A DNA stretch of 64,000 bases from the NCBI RefSeq assembly GCF_963576675.1, contig NC_088915.1, positions 81,725,501 to 81,789,500 on the forward strand. Direction: 5' to 3'. The position numbers and the translations under genes are program-made. The notes under the pieces were generated by a model. The model was not told where the DNA came from, did no database searches, and was given only the letters and a program-made list of their open reading frames with translations. The DNA is from Euphorbia lathyris (Eukaryota; Streptophyta; Magnoliopsida; Malpighiales; Euphorbiaceae). This document shows, piece by piece, positions 34,465 to 44,219 of the stretch. Every line of letters begins with the position of its first letter. The stretch's first letter is position 1.

Positions 34465-35050
34465 TTAAGGGAAATGACGAGTACTCTTTTTCCTTTTATG
34501 AGTTTTTTCCCACTGGGTTTTCTAATAAAAGGTTTTAATGAGGCTTTGATCCCGCACAGTTTATGTATCCATGTAACATGAAGTTTTTTATTTTTAGCAA
34601 AATAAAGATATTCAACGGTTACAATTATTCAATATGCAACAGCTGAATGCATGTCCTTCTCAACTGATAATAGAAACACATAAATGTGTTGCCTACAAAA
34701 AGAAAGGCGGATGCATGATTACGCATCATTCGCAAAACCTTATGATTAAACCTTATGATTGTTTAAGAATTACAAGGCAGGCATAAAATTAAGCGAATAA
34801 ATGAGTACTCAAAAATTGCGAAAAGGGTCTGGCCACCCTAACGAAAACAAAACTAACTACGAAAAATTACAAGTATGAAGTCGGCAAAAGGCAAGGGTCG
34901 CGTACGAAAGTAACCGGCATTAAGGCAACAAGGAATAGAAACTCCACAGAAATTGCACATGTAAGTAAAACGGCAAGCGAAGAAAGTAAAGTCACTCGGT
35001 TAATATATGCTTAAAGTTTATTACATACAAAAGTTCAGATATGAATAAAA
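34465..35050. other. Spacer between pol and the antisense gene
   Basis: No open frame of note. On the minus strand this is the 3' flank of the antisense gene. Confidence 0.5.
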
Positions 35051-37370
35051 CTATACTACAGTTTCTTCCTCTTCGCCTCTGTTGCCCCCTTCGCCTCCAG
35101 CGGCTTCCCCATCTTCTTTAGGGTGATCTGCTTCAAATGAATCCCCAACAATAAGATCAGTAATCGCATCAGAGCGAGGTACCTCTGGCTCGACGTGAGA
35201 AACATTTTGCGGTGCACCTTCTTCTACATCCTGGTTTGGGATCTCGCGGCTGATTGGAAAGTCATTGGAACTCTGCCAGTCAAGGAGAAGTACCTCATCC
35301 ATGTCAGCATCTTTCGCCTCCAACTTGTCCCATTTTTTAGCTAAATCCTTTTCAGGAATGGAAACTTTGGGACGATTGAGTACGCGCTCTGGATGCCCAT
35401 GTTCATAGGCCGTATGGATCCGCTCTCCATACCAGTAGATACGGGAGCTATCTTCAGCTACGATCTCCTTCGCCTTCCTCTTTTGCATCTCCAAAGCTTC
35501 GTTGGCCGAATTCAGCTTATCAACGGCCTTCTGAAGCTCATTGGACTTAGCCTGGAGTAATTTAAGAGCTTCCTCCCTCTCGCTGACAGCTTTCTGACAG
35601 GCATCCTCGAGGAACTTTACCTTGCCTTGGACATCATCAAGGAGCGACTTCTGAGTCGCCAATTCAGTACCAAGGTTTTCCAGCTCTCTCGCCCTTTCAG
35701 CATCCCTACAGAGGGCACCCTCCGCAAAATTGATAATCTACACGTAGGACGATACATGAATAAAAGAGTGAATGGAGACACGTATTTGAAAGATGGAACA
35801 TGAGTAAAAAGCAATATACCTCTATGGCACGCTTCTCAATCCCTTCAATGGCAGTTGGAAGCGGCACTTGTTCGCGGACGCGAGAAGCAGATGGGAGTCG
35901 TCCAAGGACATTATATATAGAAGAAATAATGTCCTTACAGGAAAAGCTCACGGCTTTACCGAAGGTTCTAGTCCACCATCCGCTAATATCAGGAATCGGC
36001 TGCGAATACATAAGGAGAGGGATCAGGAGAATAGCAAGTGACTAATAAAATGTAAGGGAAAATAAAGAAAACGAGAAGAGAGAGCAAATTATGATACCTC
36101 ATGAATGGGAGTACTGCCCTTTTCTTTGGATGGGGTGGATATGGGTGTGCCACCAACAGACAAGGATACAGAGGCATTTTTCTTCCTAGGGCGGGAAGAC
36201 TCCACATCCGCATTATTCTTCCGTTTCCGATTTAAAGGAGGGTCCTCAGAAGCAGGGCCCAGTGAAACGGAAGCAATTGTGGGGGAAGTCGCCTCAACAA
36301 AAGGAGTCGCCCCCACAGGAGAATTCACCCCTGCAATAGAAGTTGTTCCCGCCGACCGCCTTTTCCTCCTCGCCAAAGCTTTCGCCTCTCGATCTGCAGC
36401 GAGTTGGGATAAAGGGTCACCCCTGCAAAGGGTTAAGAGAAATCATCAACTAAGGAAATAAGCTAACAATACCTTGTACGAAAACGCGATAAGGGATATA
36501 GACAACATGATCTCCCTCGCGATAAGCAATCGCCACTCGGCTCCTTAACATATGGAATGCCTGATCATACGTCCATATGAAAGGGGGAGTGTTCTTCAAG
36601 AATTTTATAATGGCGGATTCTTCCTGGCTCGGATAACCAAAGTTCAAACTCTTTACATTAGGTCGACCCCAGCAGCGAAGAAAGTTTGGATTCTCTTCAT
36701 TAAACTTGATGAAGAAATAAGACCTGTCCCACTCGCGGATTTTGTTCGACTTCTCATCAAAGCCGTAGTAACCGCTCTGTCGGATGAAGGTAAAATACTC
36801 CCCCGAACTTTTGAAGTGGTGAAGCTTGGAGAAGATCTTGAGCGAGAAGGGGACCTCCAGACAATCCGCCGAAAACTTATCCAGGGTCAAGTCGGCCCAT
36901 CCATTGGGATGCAGTTGTCCAGGTGCGATTCCATAACCATCAAGGATGGAAGCAATCTCATCCTCCAGCGGATACATGAAACCGCAGATAATTTGGGCGA
37001 CAAATATGGTAAAATACCCCTTTGGGAAGTCACCGGGACCTCTATTTTCCCCCGGAATGCTTGTTTCCAGGCCTTGAAGCCAGGGGTACTGCTCCCGCAA
37101 GTCGTCAATCGTCTCGCGGCAAACTAAGCTTCCTGACCTATCCTTCTTCGGTAATAAGCGGGGAGTTGGGATAGGTGGTGGAATCAACTTCCTAGGGTCG
37201 AAACTTAGGCCCTCATCAGTCGTATTCGCCAGATGGAGAAACTCAACGGGATGAGAGTCAGACCTAGGAGAGCTAGTTGAGACTTCATCAACCATCTCAT
37301 CAACCTCGTGGGACACCTCGCGATTGTAATTTTCGTCGAAGGGTGTGAAATCAAGTTCAGGGTTCGACAT
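35051..37370 (-). CDS. Antisense intron-containing gene of the Tat element (gypsy-type 'transposase_28'-like)
   Basis: On the minus strand the exons read about 37370-36473, 36422-36098, 35999-35820 and 35737-35051, with GT...AG introns of about 50, 98 and 82 bp. Exons 2-3 and 3-4 join in phase 0. Exon 1 to 2 at the obvious sites leaves the frame off by one, so that junction is uncertain or mutated. Exon 1 starts MSNPELDFTPFDENYN and has the motif ADLTLDKFSADCLEVPFSLK with RSYFFIKFNEENPNFLRCW, typical of plant 'putative gypsy type transposon' proteins. Exon 2 is basic and Ser/Pro-rich (RKKN, RRKRRS), a possible nuclear signal. Exon 4 begins with a coiled coil (AERARELENLGTELATQKSL onward) and ends acidic (GEEEETVV). 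The product would be about 695 aa. Antisense ORFs at this place are known in Tat elements; the function is unknown. The ATG lies 249 bp from the 3' LTR, so antisense LTR transcription may drive it. Confidence 0.7.
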
Positions 37371-37602
37371 ATCGGTGAAGGAAACGAACAGAAATAAAAA
37401 AATGGTTGAAGGAGTTACAGAAAGAGAAACTTACATGTGAGAAAGAACGCAGGGAAGAACGAAGACAAGAGGGTTGATGCTGGAGAGGAAATGACAGAAA
37501 ACGAAAGAGCTACTGGTTAAAACCCCCAACTTTCCAAATACCCAGACGAATGTGAAGAGTTGCCTAAACGTATGAAAAGACCCTAAAAGGGCTCTTACCA
37601 GA

Positions 37603-37618
37603 CCAGGGGGGATGCATG
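37603..37618 (+). promoter_or_regulatory. Polypurine tract
   Basis: CAGGGGGGATGCA immediately precedes the 3' LTR (37619), the expected plus-strand primer position. Confidence 0.75.
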
Positions 37619-38045
37619 TGATGATTCACGAAGCCAACTGGACCGAATCCAAAACACGGGCCCAACCCACGATAACTTAAGCCCACGGTTCAAGTTGAAT
37701 GGGCTCCTAATAAAGGAAAGGGCTAACCGCTCGAAATCCTAATAAGACACTAAACCACCCACTCAGAGAAACGGTTATAAAGGACCACGTATATGACCAC
37801 GTGGGGGACGTGGCACAGGAAGAGTAACCGCCGAAGGCGGTTACCTGGAGGTGCTTATAAAAGAGATAAGGAAGCTAGGAGAGAGGTAGCTTCGCATTTT
37901 TTAATCCTCTATACGATTATCGATCTACTAAATTCCATATAAAACTGACTTGATCGTCGGAGAGTTTTCCCGGAGATCCTGTCTCCGGTTTTGTTTTGCA
38001 GGTAATTACAACGAGGATCATCCAATCAAATTCGGCAAGTTATCA
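37619..38045 (+). repeat. 3' LTR of the Tat-type element
   Basis: 427 bp, followed by the CACTG target duplication and then the continuation of the MITE arm. Confidence 0.95.
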
Positions 38046-38617
38046 CACTGATTTTCAGATAAAAGATTGTGGTTTACTTTTTGTCAAAACGAGGATTGAG
38101 GTTTTCAACTTTAGCAAAATAATGACTTTTTTTTATTGATACTATTAAAATCACCCTTGATGACTTCAAAAATAACATATTTTAAAAACTACTAATATTC
38201 TAAACAACTTTAATTCTTCAACTTTTTTATTTTGAGATTATTTAGATGATGTTTGGTAAAGAGAGAGAAAGTTAATGTTTAGAGAGAAAAAGTTCTAAAA
38301 AATATGATTTTCGAAAATCGAAAATGTAGTTCCATAAAAAATATGACATTGAACAACTTTAATTCTTGAAAATTTTCATTTTCAGGTCGTTAAAGATGAT
38401 TTTAATAGCATTAATCCAAGTGTGAAACCTCAATCATCGTTTTGACAAAAAGTAAACCACAATCCTTTATCTGAAAATTAGTGAAACCACAGGGGTTTTA
38501 TTTGAAATTTATCCCAAAATATACCATTAATTAATAGACAAAAAGCAGTTCCAAAAAATAGAAACAAACGGGTCACTTTCCTCCCTAAACTTAAAGACAA
38601 CCCATTAGCCACTTTAA

Positions 38618-38838
38618 GGGGGGTGTTTGGTTACACTTCCTGTTTGACTTTTCACTTTAAAAGATAGCATTTTAGGTGTTTGGTTAGACACCTTCTGTTT
38701 GCCTTTTACGGCTGAAAAATAGTTTTTTTTTACAAAAGCAGGAATCCCTACTTTTTGGAAAAGCAGCTTTTTCAAAAGGCAAACAACAAACTGGAACATG
38801 AACAACAACTACCAAACAGCAAGCAGCCAAACAGGCTC
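38618..38838. mobile_element. Tourist-like (PIF/Harbinger) MITE
   Basis: 221 bp. The left end GGGGGGTGTTTGGTTACAC and the complement of the right end (GAGCCTGTTTGGCTGCTTG) share the TGTTTGG core. The flanking triplet is TAA (38615-38617, 38839-38841). It is related in style to the element at 16025-16735. Confidence 0.8.
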
Positions 38839-38841
38839 TAA

Positions 38842-40119
38842 TTGAATGAAAATGACATAATGTGTCCCTTAGTTTTTTTAATCGCAGAAGAATTTGACCA
38901 CTTGTCTTTTCAGTTGATTTCTCATATATATGTACTGTGGTTTTGCTTTCAAAATCAATTTCCCATTCTTAAAGCACATTTTGGAATAGCCTCTCTAAAC
39001 TCGACACACTTTGAACTACCATCTCGAAATGCCACGTTGGAAATTTTTATAAAAGAAAAATTTATACTGCATATGGAAAGTCAACCGAAAGACGAATGGT
39101 CCTTACGGCTCAACATTTTCTCCGATTGAGGAGTTAGAGTGATTAAGGAGTAGATTATGTTATTTTCAAGGAGTTAGAGTGATTAATGGTTTCTTAGGCC
39201 TATTTTTTTTTTTTTGTTTAAGTAGTGATTAAGAAAATAGGGGTAAAGTTGCATTAATTGATTTTATATAAGTAAAGATGTGTAATTATAACAAAGTTTT
39301 TGTATCCAGTCTGGCTAAATATGGCATCAGAATAAAGGTTTCCTACAGTTCATGAAAAGTATATATACGAATTTTAAAGACAACATATGTTTATGTTCTT
39401 TTTCCTTTACTTTTTTGTCCTTTATAGGGATGGCAATACTTGCAATTTAGCAGAAATAATTTCGTTTTTTATGACCACGATTATCAGTTATGGTATTTTG
39501 ATATTATATGTAATCACATGAAATATTATAAACTATATAATTTATTAATTTTTATATTTTTATCTAACACGTTGTTTAGTTTTTAATTTTTATTCTATTT
39601 AACGGTTTAGTCCTTTTTAGAGACTAAACTGTTTAATAATTCAAATATTTGAAGGATTAAATTGTAAGTTAAGGACTAAACAGTATGTTAGGTAAAGATG
39701 TAGAGACTAATAAATTATTTATTCAATATTATAATATGTCAACCCGAATTGTAATCTTTATTATCTGGTTTAAATGAAACTATTCGAATCCAATATAAAA
39801 AGCTTAAGACGTGATACGAGAGAATCTTTGAGATAGTCCTCCATTGTCTGAAGAGATCTTTTCGGTGTCTGAGATAAGACATGAACATGATCAGCGTAAG
39901 ACCGTGGACCCACTCCGATGTCTAAGTTAACATAGTTTTAGATATAGTACTAAGCAATTAACAATAATTGTAATAGATGTGTGTATATACTTTAATTGCG
40001 TAATTGCATTCTTTATTTATAGGGATCCTAGAGGTAAGGTCGCCAATCAGAATTCTCATTAGGTTTCTCGGAAGTCAAGTAAGCAATGAACGTATCTTTG
40101 ATAGTTTGCATTATACCTA
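38842..40119. other. Intergenic DNA with decayed repeat traces
   Basis: No gene recognised. Near 39560-39720 is a weak inverted repeat (AACACGTTGTTTAGT and its near-complement around ACTAAACAGTATGTT). From about 39770 the sequence looks like an LTR: CCACTCCGATGTCTAAGTTA, followed by TATTTATAGGGATCC near 40015. Confidence 0.4.
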
Positions 40120-40690
40120 ATTTGGGATTCCTTACTCCTAGGCGAGATTGGAGGGTCCAAGTCCGATAAGGATTCAAGTGTCCGGGGAGGGGTTTTAATC
40201 CTATTTAGTTCGATCTGGTGGCTCATGTTGATTCAGATGTCGCTGTTAGCTTAAGATGAGGAGGCATGTACACTGATATTATTTGTATGATACCAAATGT
40301 CTCCCCTTTGATTCTCAAAACTCTTTAGGGCTTCGGTCGCTAGAGGCTTCGTAAGGCCGTGTCATTGGAAGAGTTCCACTTGTGTCCATGTTAGCCATTA
40401 CCATACGCCTGGTTGGACCTATTAGCGTTGAACAAGTTTTGCTCCGATCTAAACCTTGTCCAGAATGGTGTCGTTGTTCACTAATTCTAGAGGTCCATTA
40501 GGAGGAAAGGAGAAGATTTCTGTTATTGAGTCTAAAAAGCCAATCTTCAGGGCTCCGGATACCTCCCCTTCTGAATGAACAATCAGATAGCATCAATGTC
40601 TTCAAAGACAAATGGTTTTGGCTGGGACCAAATACAGGTTCCCCCAAACAGTCTGTATCCTAGAGGAATTCCCTTAAAAAAACTGGAATC
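40120..40690. repeat. Decayed gypsy-associated repeat, copy 1
   Basis: Aligns over about 480 bp with 47255-47760 (shared GATATTATTTGTATG, GCTTCGGTCGCTAGAGGCTTC, CATTAGGAGGAAAGGAGAAGA words). The two copies flank a minus-strand gypsy remnant, so they are candidate LTRs of that element. Confidence 0.55.
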
Positions 40691-40695
40691 CAAAG

Positions 40696-42224
40696 TGTTG
40701 AGTGATTTCCGCAAGTGCACAGTTTCACTTGTAGTAATAAAAAGATATCGATCTCACAGAGAACGCTTTTTAACGAAAACTTATTTTAATTCAGTTTAAT
40801 TCACGTTTTAGGTTTATAATATAGAAATCATTTAATTGAATTTGGTTTTGAGATTGATTTAATAAGAATCAGATTAGAATATATGTAGAATGTTAGAAAT
40901 CAATTCTGTTTTGAGTTTGAATTACAAAACAGAAACGTTTAGTGTTTAGACCAAGTGAATAATTGTACTCGTTTGCATTAAGCAAAGAAAACAACTTTAA
41001 ACTTTGTAAAAATTATAAATGTGTAATAAACGTAAACTCCTTCAATTAAAAGGCTTTGAACCATAGAGAATCCCCATGTTTCTGAGCGGATTGCTACAAA
41101 GACCAAATTTATACTTATTTTCGATAAGCCGACCTAAGGATCATATCGTCCGTAAGAATGAACTTATCCAAGTGTTCAACAAAGTTTCCTTGTAAAGATT
41201 TTGAATTTAACTACGTTTTAATGAAAACACCAGAACTTACTTCGGATCATTTACCAAAGTACTACATAAAAATATGTTGAATTGCATAAACTTTATTAGA
41301 TGAAGTGTGAATTGATACAAGTTTACAGAGAATAAAAAACATGAAAGCATTCAAGAGGACTTAGTGAGTCCGGGTTGTCAATCCTTCCTCAAACCTCGTT
41401 AGAGTTTGTCAGGCTCCGGGGTCGAATCCGCTACTTAATCTTCTCGCTGAATCTTCGGAATAGAGATGGTTCTTCTACTACCAAAATGTAAACTAGTCTT
41501 GAACAAATCTTAATCTAAATGTAATTGCTACTGTGTTTGTAATTAATTTAAGAACAATTTGTGTACATCAGATTGCTTTTACAGAAATAAAATCTAATCT
41601 CTGACTCATTTTTGAGTCAGAGTTTCTACATAAATTCTGCACTCTTTCTTAATTAATTCTAACTCTTTATAACTCTAAAATCAACTCTTTATTTATAGAT
41701 GTTGAAGAGTCGTGTCTAAGGGTCGTGTCCGCTGCGAAGAGACGTTTCTATCCACCCGAATGGATGCGTTTCTTTGAAATTAAACATGTGAAAGATGTGC
41801 TGCATGAATCTCTGATGTTACCGAGATGGGAAAATCTCTACCGAGATTGGGAAGCAATTTCCGTGCTTCAGAACGAATAGGCAAAATGCCTCAAAAGAGC
41901 GTGTCGCGACCGAGATTAGGGAATCTCGGTCGAGACCCAGAATCTCTGCCAAGATTCGGGATGTTCCTCTCGGTTCTGACTCCGTTCCCGTCTTTCTCGT
42001 ATTGGTGTGCTGAATTCTTCGTCTTTTTGGCTCGTAACTTAGGGTTTTTCCTTCGTTTTTGACATGTTTTCGCTCCTATTTGGATTTTATCAAATATTTA
42101 GGTACCTTGCATGAAAGAAACATATTCGGACGTAAAAGTACTCTAAATAGATATAAACAGCGCGATTTCATAGCAAAACTGATGTAAATATTAATGATAT
42201 TTTAGGTATATTTTGGGCTTAACA
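40696..42224. mobile_element. Probable solo LTR (~1.5 kb)
   Basis: Begins TGTTGAGTGATTTCCGCAAG and ends GGGCTTAACA, an imperfect TGTTrAG/CTTAACA terminal pair. Flanks CAAAG (40691-40695) and CAAAC (42225-42229) match at 4 of 5. The internal motif near 40711-40760 (GCAAGTGCACAGTTTCACTT, then GATATCGATC) recurs in many plant LTRs. No internal retroelement coding sequence is present. Confidence 0.6.
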
Positions 42225-42239
42225 CAAACCTAGCAAACA

Positions 42240-43834
42240 AATAAACATGGATGACTACATGAGTTTTAATCGAGGAAGAGAAGAGGTCGATTATAGCTTT
42301 CTCTAGTTTCTGGATCTATAATGATATGTTGGAGATGATCGTACTAGTCGTTTGGGAGCTCTACTAGATGAAGAGGGACTTCCGTTTGGAGGGTGAAGAA
42401 CGTTATAAAGAGATCCTTCAAGGTGACTTCTCTATTTTGACTTTCCTTTCTTTTTTATTTTCTACATTAAGGAATGGTTTCTAACATGGGCGCCCATACT
42501 CGAATGATAGAGAGGGAAAGACAGGTTGCATTGGGTACTATATCGAACCTCCTTCCTCTTAAGGCTTCAGATGCAACTTGGACTTTAAAGGCTAGGGTGT
42601 CCCCCGTTCTGTCTTTTTCCTCTAAGGACTAGACCATTTGAAGTCCCATTCACTGCCCCTCGTTGAAACACCCGAGGTTCCCTCTCAATTACTCTTAGCT
42701 GATGGAGTTCTTGTAGCCTCTTTTTCTCAAGCCGTCAGTGGTAATTCATTGGCTAAAGTTATGGCTTCTTAAGAACAAGTTGCATCTGAAGCCTACAAAA
42801 AGGAAGGCTAACAAGGAGGGATCTCTAAAAGAGACCCAAGTCCATACTAAGAGATCAAAATCCAACGAAGCAAATAAAGCAAAGGCGAAGGCCAGTGAGG
42901 TGGCGAGAGCGTCTGTCAATAAGGTGGAGAAAGCTAAAGCTCTAGTTACAAACTCCGTTGATGATCATGGTTTGATTGCTGAGGAATTAACCTTCTTAAA
43001 TAATACAGTGTTATAAAACTCGGACCAGACTGACCGGTTGAACCGGAACTCGGCTAGGCTTTCGGTCTGAATTACATCGGGTTTTTTTATGTACAAAAAA
43101 CCAGCAAGAACCAGAGTTAAACCAGAAACTGATGGTCAGGCCAGAAACCGGCCCGGTTCTTTTACATTTAAAAATTAAAATTTAAAACTTACACAATAGA
43201 TAATTTATAAATAAAATAAAATTCATTACACTAGGCCCATCAATAAAATTCATTGCACTAGTCCATATCCCGATGGATCACTTATTGACCTTTGGAAGGT
43301 TGATCCATTAACACCTCTATTTATAATTACAAAACCTACCTCATCATACAAGCGAGGTGGGACTTTTTGTCCTCAACACTACTGCGGCTCCTTTCTTTAT
43401 TAAGTGATTATTATATTCAATTGTTATTACTATTAGACCTCATCCATAAAAGCCATTTATTAATTACTTTGTATTTTTAATTTATTATCATAGTTTCATT
43501 AATTACATTTGTTGTAAGTTTTTTTTGAAAGGACATTTGTTGTAAGTTTATATTTATAATTAACTATAATTTAACTAAATCAATATTTGTTTATATTTAT
43601 AATTTTAAATTAATTATATATAACTAATATATATTTTTTATTTATTACGTCATCTGGTCCGATCAATCTAAACCATCTGATCCGACCAAGTGACCCGTGA
43701 CCCAGTTATAAATCTGATTTGATGTCCTGTCTGGTTCTGATAACATTGAAATAATATCATACCTTTCAAAAAAGTTGGGCGTATTTTGATGTTTTCATTT
43801 AATGTTGTTTTCTTTTACTAAAGGTTCCTATGAT
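42240..43834 (+). pseudogene. Remnant of an antisense-type gypsy gene, interrupted by MITE and LINE
   Basis: Plus-strand coding traces lie opposite to the neighbouring minus-strand gypsy pol. A possible exon ends near 42420 (AAG before GTGACTTC), with an acceptor near 42470. The frame from 42738 encodes a Lys/Ala-rich stretch (KPTKRKANKEGSLKETQVHT) and a heptad-like region (ANKAKAKASEVARASVNKVE) resembling the basic and coiled-coil parts of the antisense gene at 35051-37370. The frame runs into the hAT MITE at 43006 and resumes at 43757. Frames are broken and the homology is tentative. Confidence 0.4.
43006..43748. mobile_element. hAT-type MITE
   Basis: Ends CAGTGTTATAAAAC and the complement CAATGTTATCAGAAC. 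The perfect 8-bp duplication AAATAATA (42998-43005, 43749-43756) is characteristic of hAT. The subterminal regions are rich in ACCGG/CCGGTT and GACC words. No transposase. Confidence 0.9.
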
Positions 43835-44180
43835 GGGAAGCTGAAGCACTAGCCCTACGTGAGGTATTGCATTGGTGTGTTTATCTTAATTGTATTAATG
43901 TTCTGTTTGAAAGTGACTCGTTGATTGTGGTTAATAGTGTCAAATCGGTTGATCCAGACTTGTCTGTTTATGCGTCAATTATTCAGGATTGTAAGGTTTT
44001 GTTAAGTAGTCGACACGATTATAAAGTGTCTTTCTCTCCATGCCTAGCGAACAGGGGTGCTCATGTTGTTGCACGACATGCCTTGTCCAATACTAGTGAG
44101 TTCGTATCTTTTTCTGCTCCGGTTTGGTTGCATGATACTATTGCTGCTGATTCGATTGAATATCATCTTGTTAAAAAAAA
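43835..44180 (+). mobile_element. 5'-truncated LINE (L1-type) insertion
   Basis: A 346-bp fragment ends in a poly-A run (44173-44183) and is flanked by a 15-bp direct repeat, AAAGGTTCCTATGAT, at 43820-43834 and 44181-44195. The sequence encodes EAEALALREVLHWCVYLN, FESDSLIVVNSVKSV and the LANRGAHVVARHAL region, the RNase H-like domain at the C-terminus of plant LINE polyproteins. 5' truncation, poly-A tail and a target duplication of this size are diagnostic of target-primed retrotransposition. Confidence 0.9.
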
Positions 44181-44219
44181 AAAGGTTCCTATGATATTTC
44201 TTTAGCTTACATGTGCCTT

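Larger units (their letters stand above)
28533..38045 (+). mobile_element. Young Tat-type Ty3/gypsy LTR retrotransposon with antisense gene
   Basis: 9.5 kb with two 427-bp LTRs (28533-28959, 37619-38045), flanked by a perfect CACTG duplication (28528-28532, 38046-38050). A primer-binding region follows LTR 1 and a polypurine tract (AGGGGGGATGCA) precedes LTR 2. The order is gag, protease, reverse transcriptase, RNase H plus the extra RNase H-like domain, then integrase. An antisense multi-exon gene lies between pol and the 3' LTR. This layout is that of the Tat group (Retand/Grande relatives). LTRs differ at only three positions I could find, all transitions, so insertion is recent. Confidence 0.93.
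28498..38515. mobile_element. Hairpin MITE split by the gypsy insertion
   Basis: 28498-28532 plus 38051-38515 form a ~500-bp inverted repeat. The left arm CCCTCTGGTTTCACTG, continued by ATTTTCAGATAAAAGATTGT after the gypsy element, is the complement of the right arm AATCCTTTATCTGAAAAT...GTGAAACCAC. Flanks AAAATATAT (28489-28497) and AAAATATAC (38516-38524) agree at 8 of 9 bases, a MULE-type duplication. The gypsy element inserted in the left arm only. Confidence 0.8.

Noticed and set aside
36105..37127. Plus-strand frames of 118 and 191 codons opposite the antisense gene
   Set aside because: Shadow frames of the minus-strand exons, which show motif content and splice sites; the plus-strand translations do not.
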